This document shows positions 9,268 through 17,629 of a stretch of DNA of 19,099 nucleotides, one piece after another (positions within the stretch are counted from its first letter, which is position 1; each line of letters starts with the position of its first letter). The stretch covers positions 1 through 19,099 of the forward strand of contig QNDP01000004.1 in the NCBI GenBank assembly GCA_003645975.1, given 5' to 3'. Both the position numbers and the translations under genes were made by a program. The notes under the pieces were generated by a model, which worked only from the letters and a program-made list of their open reading frames with translations, did not search any database and had not been told where the DNA came from. The DNA comes from Candidatus Hydrothermota bacterium (lineage in GTDB: Bacteria; Hydrothermota; Hydrothermia; B15-G9).

Positions 9268-12200
9268 TTATGGATTTCCTTCAAATAATCTCCAAAGAAT
9301 TACGCCGCTTCTCAATTTTATCGGGAGCTTCAACTCGACTTCTTCAATGGCTCCAGAGCTGGATTGTATGAACGCTTTCTCCTGTTCACTAAGGTGTGCA
9401 GTGGGTTGAGAAGGAGTTCCCTGTTCAAGGGAGACTACTTTCTCATTATTCACAATGTTAGTGCCGGTTAAGTAATACAGGATGTAGAGATTACCGCTTC
9501 CACCAAAAGCGCATATATCGGCCACAGGTTTAAAGGTTGAGAACAGGACAGCTCCACCTATGACCACCGGTTTCGTAACATTTCTCTCCCCAATTTTTGC
9601 CAGTCTCATTTTCCATCCATGATGAGGGTATATTTGATTCAACACGAATTCCGAAAGAGTATAGGAATTGGTTCCTTGTTTAATAATAATTGCTCCTTCC
9701 TCTTCTACCATGGAGCAATTCGTCACATCGAAAAGCCCATCGGGGTCCACACTTCCGTCTCCTTGCTCGTAGTGATCGTCCATTACTCCATAGAGATACC
9801 GATAACGGTTTATCTCTTCATCAGATTTAACAAAGTATCTTCCTGTTCCAAAGAACACCCACAGATTGCCGTATTTATCAAAAGTTACACTTGGAGCAGC
9901 GGAGATGGCACCTTGGGTATATCCACTCGTGAGTTCTGAAATTTGCCAATCGTCAGGAGATTCGCTATCAAATGTGTTCAATCTGAAGACCTTACCATAC
10001 CACTCAGACCCAACAAGAATATTTGTGGAAATGTAAAGGACATCTACAGAGTAATCCATCCCTACATCAAGTGATGCGATGCCGCTTACAAAGGAGTTGG
10101 CAGCGCTCAAAGTAAATGTTTTTAACAATTGGCCGGTAAGAGGATCTATGACAAAAATTCGGCCATTTTGGTCAGAGCAAGCGTCCAAGTCTGTGGGACC
10201 CGAACCTATCACGATAAACCACTTATTTTTCACCTTGATAACGGAAGGATAGAAGATCGTGTAGCCGAGATTAGGATGGGTGAATTCCCATAAATACTCG
10301 GGGTTTTCCGGATCAGTTATATCAATTGCAAAATAGGCAGATCTAAAGGTAATGTTTGTTCCGTTTACATTTACAGTGATAGGCTGTCCTCCAAATCTCA
10401 TGCCGACTATAGCCAATGTGCCCCATCCATAGGGATGTTTTCCCGTAGAACTCTCATATTCCTCAGACCATATCCTTACATCAGCGACCTTTACCTTCAG
10501 ATCCACATAATATCTGTGGCAATTTTCGTAGCTTGAATCTTTCAAAACGGCTAAGTGCGGAAGTAAATTGAACGGAATGAAAGCCCACAATTCCTTCCCT
10601 AAAGGTTCCCCGTCCCCATCCACATAGAATGTCTCTTTTCTATCAACAGTAGCGGGATTGTCACCTAACACAATTTTACCTGTATTAAAAGCGTGGACCA
10701 TTCCGTCATTTGCTCCCACTATAACAATTCGTCTTCTGTCCTTCCATTTGTCACGAAAAACACCGTAAGTTTCATCGTTGTAAATCACGTCATATCTCGC
10801 ACCGGGTTCTCCAACAAATGTAGGGGTTGAGTAAATAATATCACCGAGTTTCCATACGTGGCCGTCATAAGTTCTATTTCTATAATTTGGACTGTCGTAA
10901 TCCACGCCCCTCAAGTAATTTATCACAGTTTCAGCCTCTGCTACACTCGAAACGTCCAAATACGGACGCAAGAGAGAAGCTTTCGATGCGACGAAATCCA
11001 CAACTTCATTACTTTCGGCTTTTCCATTGAGGTTCAAATCGACAAAGACTTTTATATTTCTTTGGCTGGGAGACATGCTTTCCCAAAGGAATTTGCCTCC
11101 ATCCCACACAGCGTGCACATCTTCATACGCAACAGTGTCAACGAGATCGGAAGGTGAAAAATATCCATCTCCATCTTCGTCGCGATATCTTTCTACAATC
11201 GAATGGCCTATAGAGGCATCGAATTTGATTTTAATGATAAAATCTTTATTCAAAGTCAAACCATGGTCTTCATCAGTGTCTTCTCTCAAATTACCGTAGT
11301 TATCGATGAAGAAACCCCTCACTGAGCCAATCCAGGAAATATTTCGGTTGGGTAAAAGTTTTTTGGGTGTGAAATAAGCCTGATATGCAAGTCCTTGAGC
11401 AGAGGAAGCTGTCGTTGCTATAGCCACTGCTGATGCGCTTGCTGTTCGATTAAGAATGTCAACGAATATGTTCCGTAAAGCTTCTTTTAACTGTTCAGGG
11501 TTATCAGCGTAGTAAGCATGACCATCTACCGCTGTTCCTCCAACTACTGCAAGTGTATCCAACTTGCTTTTTGCCTCCCCAAGTGCTACGCCCACCACAT
11601 AAGTTTTTATGTCAAATATATCGCCATTATACGAAGTGTGTCTTAATTCCTCGATTCGTGCAGCGACTCCTTTTATTAAATCGTCAGCATTTCCTCGATG
11701 ACCGTTTTCATCTACGCTTGGCAATCCATCGGTTACAAGGATAACGAAATTATTTTGACACCAAGCTTGGATAGGCGAAGACCTGTCAACTCCCGGAACC
11801 GCTTCACTGGACGGAAGATGCCCTTCGAAATATTTGCGAGCCGAATAAATGGTCCCTGCCAGAGGTGTAAGTCCAGCATTTCTTATCGGTGTGGCGTAAA
11901 TATCACCCCCTGATCCCCCAAAGTAGGAATAACCCGTATTTATGCCTGTATCTCCATCTTTATATCCTAATTTGTTCTTTAACTTTTTCTTATGTTCTGC
12001 AGTAACATCTGCGACTTCCACTTGAAGCAAACCCGGCCCTGGAGAGACATTTGAAAACCAAGCAAGTCCTACATGCCACCAAGACATTCTTCTACCAAAA
12101 TCCCAATAACCCAATGCAATGTCTGTATCCGTCGGCCCAAACCAGTAAGTTCCTATTAGACTCGAATATCCGCTGTAACCGTCAGATGTTCCCGTTTTAT

Positions 12201-12915
12201 ATCTGTAAATGCGATACCAATCAGTTGCACAAAAACTTCCTGACGTCCATTGGCATCCTTCATGCGGGTTATAACTTGGGGCATAAGCGAAAGCTGTCCC
12301 TTCGTCATGAGAAGAGTAAAAAGGATATGCATGTTTGAAATAGATATAGTGAGAAGGGTCTGTAGGATTGGTTACCTTCTGGGTTTTAGGATAAACTAAA
12401 TTGCAATATTTGCATCTGGTTGAGGAATTTAACGGATAAGTCGTTATAATCTCATCAAAATAATCTATGTCAAAAGATGGATTTTTTTGTTTACATTCTG
12501 TTTCACATATTGCTCGAGCTGAAGGATTCCCTGTGCAGCAATATTCCACACATTCGGGAGGCGGATCCGGACAATAAGATTTGGGTTGATAGGACACAAA
12601 ATAAGGCGAATTGTGAATATGGCGCAAAGACATGCTTGATTGTTTATAAGTCATCAAACCTATTCTCATTTTGTCGCCAAATTCATCTATCAAGTTTTCG
12701 ATGGTCGTTCTCGCTACAACTGATTTGCTACTGTCATCATTACTCCCAACAGCGTTTCCATAGAAATCCTCATCCATGCTGTTGGAGTTGTCTAATATAA
12801 CCAACACATTAGGAGTGGCTCTTCTGATCATAAAAGGGGGATAGACACATACTTGTGCCTTAAGTGAAGAAATTATTCCTATAAAAATAAACATCACTAC
12901 GAACATTTTTTTCAT
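9268..12915 (-). CDS. pilY1: PilY1-type pilus tip adhesin/assembly protein
   Basis: The product of 1215 residues begins with a clear signal peptide (MKKMFVVMFIFIGIISSLKA). An in-frame start at 12957 would overlap pilX; the ATG at 12915 follows GGGGGTGAG at a good distance. A von Willebrand A domain follows, with the metal site DNSNS at 42-46 and a later TDGLPS. It is interrupted by a Cys-rich loop with six Cys at about 115-141 and more near 165. Two EF-hand-like calcium loops sit at 579-590 (DEDGDGYFSPSD) and 626-637 (DLNLNGKAESNE). The C-terminal PilY1 beta-propeller carries the signature VGANDGMVHAF. PilY1 proteins form the pilus tip complex with minor pilins and act in adhesion, mechanosensing and calcium-dependent control of retraction. 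The gene lies directly after four minor pilin genes, as in Pseudomonas aeruginosa. Confidence 0.93.
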   Translation of the reverse strand: MKKMFVVMFIFIGIISSLKAQVCVYPPFMIRRATPNVLVILDNSNSMDEDFYGNAVGSNDDSSKSVVARTTIENLIDEFGDKMRIGLMTYKQSSMSLRHIHNSPYFVSYQPKSYCPDPPPECVEYCCTGNPSARAICETECKQKNPSFDIDYFDEIITTYPLNSSTRCKYCNLVYPKTQKVTNPTDPSHYIYFKHAYPFYSSHDEGTAFAYAPSYNPHEGCQWTSGSFCATDWYRIYRYKTGTSDGYSGYSSLIGTYWFGPTDTDIALGYWDFGRRMSWWHVGLAWFSNVSPGPGLLQVEVADVTAEHKKKLKNKLGYKDGDTGINTGYSYFGGSGGDIYATPIRNAGLTPLAGTIYSARKYFEGHLPSSEAVPGVDRSSPIQAWCQNNFVILVTDGLPSVDENGHRGNADDLIKGVAARIEELRHTSYNGDIFDIKTYVVGVALGEAKSKLDTLAVVGGTAVDGHAYYADNPEQLKEALRNIFVDILNRTASASAVAIATTASSAQGLAYQAYFTPKKLLPNRNISWIGSVRGFFIDNYGNLREDTDEDHGLTLNKDFIIKIKFDASIGHSIVERYRDEDGDGYFSPSDLVDTVAYEDVHAVWDGGKFLWESMSPSQRNIKVFVDLNLNGKAESNEVVDFVASKASLLRPYLDVSSVAEAETVINYLRGVDYDSPNYRNRTYDGHVWKLGDIIYSTPTFVGEPGARYDVIYNDETYGVFRDKWKDRRRIVIVGANDGMVHAFNTGKIVLGDNPATVDRKETFYVDGDGEPLGKELWAFIPFNLLPHLAVLKDSSYENCHRYYVDLKVKVADVRIWSEEYESSTGKHPYGWGTLAIVGMRFGGQPITVNVNGTNITFRSAYFAIDITDPENPEYLWEFTHPNLGYTIFYPSVIKVKNKWFIVIGSGPTDLDACSDQNGRIFVIDPLTGQLLKTFTLSAANSFVSGIASLDVGMDYSVDVLYISTNILVGSEWYGKVFRLNTFDSESPDDWQISELTSGYTQGAISAAPSVTFDKYGNLWVFFGTGRYFVKSDEEINRYRYLYGVMDDHYEQGDGSVDPDGLFDVTNCSMVEEEGAIIIKQGTNSYTLSEFVLNQIYPHHGWKMRLAKIGERNVTKPVVIGGAVLFSTFKPVADICAFGGSGNLYILYYLTGTNIVNNEKVVSLEQGTPSQPTAHLSEQEKAFIQSSSGAIEEVELKLPIKLRSGVILWRLFEGNP

Positions 12916-12934
12916 TATTCTCACCCCCGATTTA

Positions 12935-13384
12935 TTATTTTCCAGGTAATCCAACAATTTTCCTGTAAAGAACTTGCAGATTCTTCTTTTCTTTACGAGG
13001 ACCCTTTGCCGAAGAATATATTATATAAATCTTTGACATCCCACCTCCAGAAGTTTCCGTTCCTATGGGTTCATATCCTGTAGAGAACTCCACGCCACTC
13101 CCAACAACAAACTCGTTGTAAAAAGGCACAATCTCGACATCCACTTTGTATTTACCAAATTTGTATTGTTGTTCTAAATTTATTCCGGCCTCGGTGGTAA
13201 GCTGTTGTATAGAATTTAAACTAGCTTCTACCCCTGCCTCGGCAGCCTCGCGTGTATTTTGAACCCTCCGTCCACTCCCGAGAATCTGCATATTTCGAAT
13301 AGCTAAAAAGAGAACCACGCTACCAACTGCAAGAAGGAATAATAAGACAATCATTGCTGTCACTAATGCCACACCCCTTTTCAT
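12935..13384 (-). CDS. pilX: PilX-type minor pilin
   Basis: With the start at 13384 the protein has 149 residues. The N-terminus MKRGVALVTAMIVLLFLLAV is typical of PilX/GspK-like minor pilins, with a short leader ending in Gly. Mature position 5 is Thr instead of the usual Glu, as is common in PilX and GspK, which cap the initiating minor pilin complex. The RNMQILGSGRRVQNTREAAEAGVEA stretch after the helix also fits PilX. The start was chosen because AAGAGGTG (13398-13391) lies six bases before it; an in-frame ATG at 13411 overlaps the pilW stop as ATGA and could be used through coupling. Confidence 0.83.
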   Translation of the reverse strand: MKRGVALVTAMIVLLFLLAVGSVVLFLAIRNMQILGSGRRVQNTREAAEAGVEASLNSIQQLTTEAGINLEQQYKFGKYKVDVEIVPFYNEFVVGSGVEFSTGYEPIGTETSGGGMSKIYIIYSSAKGPRKEKKNLQVLYRKIVGLPGK

Positions 13385-13407
13385 GTTCATCACCTCTTTA
13401 TCCGAGT

Positions 13408-14367
13408 TCATCTAAACAAATTCCTTGGTTTGATAGTAATGGCTAAAGGGATCCATCGGTAATGTCTATCTTCGCCTCCTATATCAATCGAGTGGATAAT
13501 TGAGCCATCGGGTGTAGAAACACTGACGTTTTCAGAAGGATATTCGTAACTCCTATCTTTTCGCGGAGAGTGAATTATCAGCGAGATTTGCACAAGTTTT
13601 AAATTATCGCGTAGGTGATCTGCACTCCATCCTTGCGGGATGGACGAGACCCAAGCGATATCTCCTTTACCACTTGTATCCACTGCAAGATCAACCTTAA
13701 AAAGCCTCACATTACGAAGCAACTCCTCACCAGAGCGCAAAAGCACTTCATCATTAGTGAGCTTGTAATGAACTTCAGTATAAGTTGAGCCAGGATCGTT
13801 CACTACAAACACAAGATATCCCGGATTCACGTATTGCACAGCCGATTCCAATGTCAAAATAAGCGCATTTTTATTTTCACCCGTTACGGTTACATAAGTT
13901 GTCTCTTTAACAGAACTTACATTGAGCGGACCTGCAACAAGCTCCTTATCCCCCATCAAAATAATGATATAATCAGTAGAATCAATGTTCTCTATCGGAT
14001 TATCCCAACGATAAACAAGAAGTGTGTTAGTGTTATGGGCCTTCTGCAAAATGTAAGTCCATTTACCTCTTTCTGTAATGAAAGCGGTGGCTCGAAGAAC
14101 AAGTGAATCGGATCCATTTATCCCAACAGAATCCCATTGACTCAGAGGATACACATTTGTCCTCAAACCAAATCCGGTTAACCAGATGTCCCATGTGATA
14201 ATTTCCGATGCAAGTTGAATTTCGCTTTGCATGAAGGAAAAACTTCGTTCCCTGACCGCCTCCCTAACCTTGAGGTTTAGAAACAGCAAGATCAGTGAGA
14301 TAACAAATCCCAAAATAGCCATGGAGATAACCAATTCGACGAGAGTTATGCCTTTTCTGCCTTTCAT
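13408..14367 (-). CDS. pilW: PilW-type minor pilin
   Basis: This is a 319-residue prepilin with the leader MKGRKG, cleavage before Ile7 and the conserved Glu at mature position 5 (ITLVELVISMAILGF). The long C-terminal globular part is rich in beta-strands and of the length usual for PilW, the largest minor pilin. The start overlaps the pilV stop in ATGA, which suggests translational coupling. In the family PilW joins FimT/FimU, PilV and PilX to form the priming complex that carries PilY1 at the pilus tip. Confidence 0.87.
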   Translation of the reverse strand: MKGRKGITLVELVISMAILGFVISLILLFLNLKVREAVRERSFSFMQSEIQLASEIITWDIWLTGFGLRTNVYPLSQWDSVGINGSDSLVLRATAFITERGKWTYILQKAHNTNTLLVYRWDNPIENIDSTDYIIILMGDKELVAGPLNVSSVKETTYVTVTGENKNALILTLESAVQYVNPGYLVFVVNDPGSTYTEVHYKLTNDEVLLRSGEELLRNVRLFKVDLAVDTSGKGDIAWVSSIPQGWSADHLRDNLKLVQISLIIHSPRKDRSYEYPSENVSVSTPDGSIIHSIDIGGEDRHYRWIPLAITIKPRNLFR

Positions 14368-14786
14368 GGCACATTCCCCTTTATCACAGTTAGAGTGTAT
14401 TTGTATTTATGTGCCCAAAGCACAAAGATTTTTATGGTTTTTATGCCTACCACAGCAGAATCGTAAAGCATATTGTCAGCTACATTCCACATAACAGTAT
14501 ATTTATAGTCTTCGATTTGAACCACTCGTTTGTGATCAGGATGATCAGTGTCATCTAAATCATTCACATCTCCATCATCTTGAATAGTAGTGTCTGAGTA
14601 ATTGAGACTTCTAAACATCTCGGCAAATTTAAACGCTATTATCCTTGCATCGGCTTGCCTTTTTGCCCTTCTGTTTAACTGTGCTGCTCCTACACCAAGA
14701 TTAGCCGCAAAAATTATAGCAATGAGAAGGATGGACAAGGCCACCAATATTTCTACAAGAGTTAATCCCCTTTTAACGCAATTCAT
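14364..14786 (-). CDS. pilV: PilV-type minor pilin
   Basis: With the ATG at 14786 the product has 140 residues, a leader MNCVKRG, cleavage before Leu8 and Glu at mature position 5 (LTLVEILVALSILLIAI). The segment after the helix (LNRRAKRQADARIIAFKFAEMFR) fits PilV/PilI-type minor pilins. The frame stays open to 14822, but the purine-rich GGGGGA just before 14786 and the normal leader length favour the shorter form. It overlaps fimT by 14 bases and pilW by four. Confidence 0.83.
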   Translation of the reverse strand: MNCVKRGLTLVEILVALSILLIAIIFAANLGVGAAQLNRRAKRQADARIIAFKFAEMFRSLNYSDTTIQDDGDVNDLDDTDHPDHKRVVQIEDYKYTVMWNVADNMLYDSAVVGIKTIKIFVLWAHKYKYTLTVIKGNVP

Positions 14787-15360
14787 ACCATTCCCCCTGT
14801 TTATACTCATACGTTCTGACATTTCCCCATTTGTTAATCCTTAGCCCAAAGAGCTTGTGTCCGTTGGTCAGATAGATGTAATAAACATCAGCCCAAAACA
14901 AAGTTCCATTTGATTGGAATAGGAGATAGTTGTCAGCGGATGAGGGAGCAAAACTTTTTAAGCTTACAGCAAAGAATCCATCTCCCGGCAATGTGGTGTA
15001 GTCTATACCCATGCCTGCCATGTTCTCATAACCCCAAGGATGCCCGAAGCGCACATTCGACGGAAGCTTTATGCTTCTAAGCTGCGTAAAAAAAGCGGGT
15101 AATGAGTCTAAGGTTATGATGATGTATTGATTAAAGTTGGTGGAATCCGGCGTGAGTCCCCTAATTTCGCCTTTTGCAAGTGCTTCTTGCCTTTCCAACA
15201 GAATATCGCTTTTTAGCTGAAAAACTGCTCCTTTTATACGTTCAGTCCTCAGCATTCTAAGAAAAGAGAAATAGGAAAGAGTAACCATGACAGCCAAAAC
15301 AGCCATAACAGCCAAAACCTCCAATAAAGTTAAGCCTTTATTTGACTTTTTAGAGTTCAT
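14773..15360 (-). CDS. fimT: FimT/GspH-type minor pilin, first gene of the pilin operon
   Basis: The 195-residue prepilin has the leader MNSKKSNKG, cleavage before Leu10 and Glu at mature position 5 (LTLLEVLAVMAVLAVM). The following sequence ends in a strand with LLFQSNGTLFW, like the FimT/GspH domain, where GxSNGTv/i is a common feature. It is preceded by GGAGA (15371-15367) at normal distance. FimT/FimU proteins help start pilus assembly, and some FimT proteins bind DNA during uptake. No binding region can be assigned by eye here. Confidence 0.85.
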   Translation of the reverse strand: MNSKKSNKGLTLLEVLAVMAVLAVMVTLSYFSFLRMLRTERIKGAVFQLKSDILLERQEALAKGEIRGLTPDSTNFNQYIIITLDSLPAFFTQLRSIKLPSNVRFGHPWGYENMAGMGIDYTTLPGDGFFAVSLKSFAPSSADNYLLFQSNGTLFWADVYYIYLTNGHKLFGLRINKWGNVRTYEYKQGEWYELR

Positions 15361-15371
15361 GATTAGTCTCC

Positions 15372-15399
15372 ATGATAAAGTGCCCTATTTTTTTGTCAA
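15372..15399 (-). promoter_or_regulatory. Possible sigma-70 promoter of the minor pilin operon
   Basis: On the minus strand a perfect -35 TTGACA (15399-15394) and a -10-like TATCAT (15377-15372) are 16 bases apart. The predicted start near 15365 would leave only about five bases before the fimT ATG and would cut into the ribosome site, so real use is doubtful unless the mRNA is nearly leaderless. No sigma-54 match was seen in this gap. Confidence 0.35.
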
Positions 15400-15460
15400 G
15401 CGCTAATTTGATAAAGATAATATTTTGTTACTCAACATGTTATCTCTAAATTGAGGCGTT

Positions 15461-15476
15461 TTTCAAATTTTTGAAA
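15461..15476. repeat. Palindrome between rimO and the pilin operon
   Basis: TTTCAAA (15461-15467) and TTTGAAA (15470-15476) form a perfect 7-base inverted repeat with a two-base spacer. It lies about 60 bases upstream of the -35-like box of fimT and could be an operator. The AT-rich composition means it could also be chance. Nothing else clear is seen in the gap 15361-15517. Confidence 0.4.
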
Positions 15477-15517
15477 CACACAAGATCTATGCCGCCAAAT
15501 AGGTGTGGACAAATGGG

Positions 15518-16801
15518 TTAAACTACTAAATCCAGTTGGTCGAGGGAAGAGGGTTTAAGTGTCAGTATTTGGCCAAGTTTGACTTTTCTAAAATTTTTAA
15601 AGATAACCTTGAAGTCGATTTCTGGTGCGTCGTAAATCGTTCTGCCATAAATTGCATCCTCAAATTTAAAATCAACTATCGTTTGGATGGGTCTGTGAAG
15701 TAGGGATAATTGGGCCTTCTCCATGATGATGGATGCGACTGTATTTGCGACGTCGAATCGTTCGTCTATCAGATCCTGCGGGATTTTTGGCTCTATTTTT
15801 GATGCTCTTGTTCCTTTCTCCGACCAAAATTTAAACACCCCTATGCGTTCAAATCCCACCTCTTCGATGTAATCCAGAAGTTCCTGAAATTCAGAATCCG
15901 TTTCGGTAGGATAACCGACTATAATTTCTGTTCTTATGAAGATTTCAGGAATTCTGGTTTTGAGTAGTTCTACGGCCTTCTTGACCGCCTTCTCACCTCC
16001 GGCTCGTCCCATCAATTTGAGGATTCTGTCGGATATGTGTTGGATTGGCAGTTCCACATAAGGCACAATTTTGGGATTGGACGCCATTGCGTCCACAAGT
16101 TTTTTGTTGACTCCTTTGGGATGGAGATAAAGCAGTCTTATCCATTGGACATCTACGGATTCGAGTTCTTGGATAAGCTGATAGAGCTTTGGGTATAAAG
16201 TTAAGTCTTGAGATACCAATATGATTTCCTTAACGCCGATGGTAGCCAGAGAGGCGACTTCATCGAGGATGTCTTCGATTGGTCTGAACCTGTGTTTTCC
16301 ACGAATGGATGGAATCGTGCAAAAAGCACAACGTCTATTGCATCCTTCTGCTATTTTGACATAGGCGAAAGGGAAAGTGGTCAAAAACCTTGGTAAAAAT
16401 TTCGGTGAAGGGACAGATTGGGGTGGCGTATTGCGAATTTGCTTGATATTTTGTGCGATCGCTGTGTCGATGAGATCGAATTCGTCTGTGCCAAGCACAA
16501 AGTCGAGGTCAGGAAACCGTCGGAGTAGCCTACTTCTCCACCGCTCCACCAGACATCCAACAACTCCAACTTTTTGAACTCGCCCAGCCGATTTTGCCTT
16601 CAACCATGCCTTAATTTCCTCAGCGCTTTCATCTTCGGCCGGCTTTATAAACGCGCATGTGTTGATGATAACTATGTCGGCATCTTCGGGCGTTGTTATT
16701 TCGTATCCGGCATCCATAAGTTTACCGAGAAAGAATTCCGAATCCACACGCGCTTTTGGACAGCCTAAGCTGATTAAGCCCACTTTTTTGAGGTTTTGCA
16801 T
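15518..16801 (-). CDS. rimO: Ribosomal protein S12 methylthiotransferase RimO
   Basis: The 427-residue protein has the three-part architecture of methylthiotransferases. The N-terminal part has cluster-binding Cys14 (LISLGCPKARVDSE), Cys49 (INTCAFI) and Cys83 (VGCLVER). The radical SAM part has C154-x3-C158-x2-C161 followed by IPSIRGKHRFR. A C-terminal TRAM-like part includes GRTIYDAPEIDFKV. RimO adds a methylthio group to the conserved Asp of ribosomal protein S12, and the GRT..DAPEID segment separates RimO from MiaB. Small deviations: GCPKA instead of the usual GCPKN, and DFKV instead of DGxV. The ATG at 16801 follows AGGAGA by six bases, which rules out the in-frame codon seven residues earlier. 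It is not functionally linked to the pilus genes around it. Confidence 0.95.
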   Translation of the reverse strand: MQNLKKVGLISLGCPKARVDSEFFLGKLMDAGYEITTPEDADIVIINTCAFIKPAEDESAEEIKAWLKAKSAGRVQKVGVVGCLVERWRSRLLRRFPDLDFVLGTDEFDLIDTAIAQNIKQIRNTPPQSVPSPKFLPRFLTTFPFAYVKIAEGCNRRCAFCTIPSIRGKHRFRPIEDILDEVASLATIGVKEIILVSQDLTLYPKLYQLIQELESVDVQWIRLLYLHPKGVNKKLVDAMASNPKIVPYVELPIQHISDRILKLMGRAGGEKAVKKAVELLKTRIPEIFIRTEIIVGYPTETDSEFQELLDYIEEVGFERIGVFKFWSEKGTRASKIEPKIPQDLIDERFDVANTVASIIMEKAQLSLLHRPIQTIVDFKFEDAIYGRTIYDAPEIDFKVIFKNFRKVKLGQILTLKPSSLDQLDLVV

Positions 16802-17000
16802 CGCAGTTCTCCTGAAAGGCAAAATTTTATTGGATTTTCATAGCGTTAACAGTATTTGCAATTTGCCAAACTTTGTTTGGAAATCGAATAAAAGTGTGTG
16901 CAATCAGAAATTGGATTTTCGATCCATTTTTGAACTGAGTCTCTATGAAATTTGAGTTGTGGTGCAAGAGGGAAATCGTTGACTTTTCGGAATCTTTGCT

Positions 17001-17027
17001 CCAAAAATAGACCCGTTTCTATTTTGG
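17001..17027 (+). repeat. Imperfect inverted repeat overlapping the pilin -24 element
   Basis: CCAAAAATAGA (17001-17011) and TCTATTTTGG (17018-17027) pair over ten bases with one bulged A and a six-base spacer. The right arm contains the GG of the -24 element, so a protein bound here could block sigma-54 polymerase. An RNA role is unlikely because the repeat lies upstream of the predicted start point. Confidence 0.5.
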
Positions 17028-17040
17028 AACAGTGATTGCT
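17025..17040 (+). promoter_or_regulatory. Sigma-54 (-24/-12) promoter of the major pilin gene
   Basis: TGGAACAGTGATTGCT fits TGGCAC-N5-TTGCW with one mismatch in the -24 half and exact GG-N10-GC spacing (17026-17027 and 17038-17039). The expected start point near 17051 gives a leader of about 32 bases containing the ribosome site AAGGAGGA (17066-17073). Pilin genes of Pseudomonas, Myxococcus and Geobacter are known sigma-54/PilR targets. The remaining divergent gap 16802-17082 shows no other firm signal; the rimO promoter was not identified. Confidence 0.75.
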
Positions 17041-17082
17041 AACCCAATGGCATCAACAATAATGCAAGGAGGATTGGGAACC

Positions 17083-17616
17083 ATGAGAGTTGACCACGGA
17101 CTATGTAATAGTCGAGATGGGTTTACTATAACAGAGTTGATGCTGGTAATAGTGATTATTGCCATTTTGGCGGTTATAGGCCTCGCTCAGTTGAAAAGAT
17201 TTAGGTATAGATCTAAGGAAGTCGAGGCCTCCCTTAACATGGATGCTATTCGTTCTCACGAGTTTTCATTTGTGGCCGAAGAGGGACACTTTTTGACGGC
17301 AAGATGGTGTCCATCCGATGTGCCAGGGCCGATAGCCGTAGATTGGGAAAGTGGAACTAATTTTGATAAACTCGGATTTTCTCCTCAAGGTCGTGTCTCT
17401 TACCGTTACAGCGTTGGTGGATACGGTGATGCAGATCCTCCTGAACCAGAATTCATCGAAAACCCTAAAGACAGCATTCAGGAGACTCGTGATGGAAAAT
17501 ACGATATTGCCATACAGGCGGAGGGCGATATTGACGGGGACGGTGAAACTAAAAAGTTTGTCTTGACTGAGGAACCACCTGGAAAGATCAAAGACCTCAC
17601 ACCAAACGAGCATTGA
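17083..17616 (+). CDS. pilA: Type IV major-type pilin (PilA/PilE-like prepilin)
   Basis: The 177-residue prepilin has a 13-residue leader ending in RDG, cleavage before Phe14 and Glu at mature position 5 (FTITELMLVIVIIAILAVIGL). N-methyl-Phe plus Glu5 is the classic type IVa start. The C-terminal domain includes an aspartate-rich turn DIDGDGE (149-155), a pattern frequent in pilins and similar to a calcium loop. There are few Cys: Cys8 is in the leader and one lies near residue 72, so the usual C-terminal disulfide is absent. The ATG was chosen because AAGGAGGA lies nine bases before it; an in-frame ATG at 17032 would precede the predicted transcription start. The gene is single, with its own sigma-54 promoter and a terminator further down, as expected for a strongly and separately regulated pilin. 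Confidence 0.88.
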   Translation: MRVDHGLCNSRDGFTITELMLVIVIIAILAVIGLAQLKRFRYRSKEVEASLNMDAIRSHEFSFVAEEGHFLTARWCPSDVPGPIAVDWESGTNFDKLGFSPQGRVSYRYSVGGYGDADPPEPEFIENPKDSIQETRDGKYDIAIQAEGDIDGDGETKKFVLTEEPPGKIKDLTPNEH

Positions 17617-17629
17617 AGTCGAGATAAAA

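Noticed and set aside
12916..12957. Longer start of pilY1 at 12957
   Set aside because: It would add 14 residues before a complete signal peptide and overlap pilX; the ATG at 12915 has a good ribosome site.
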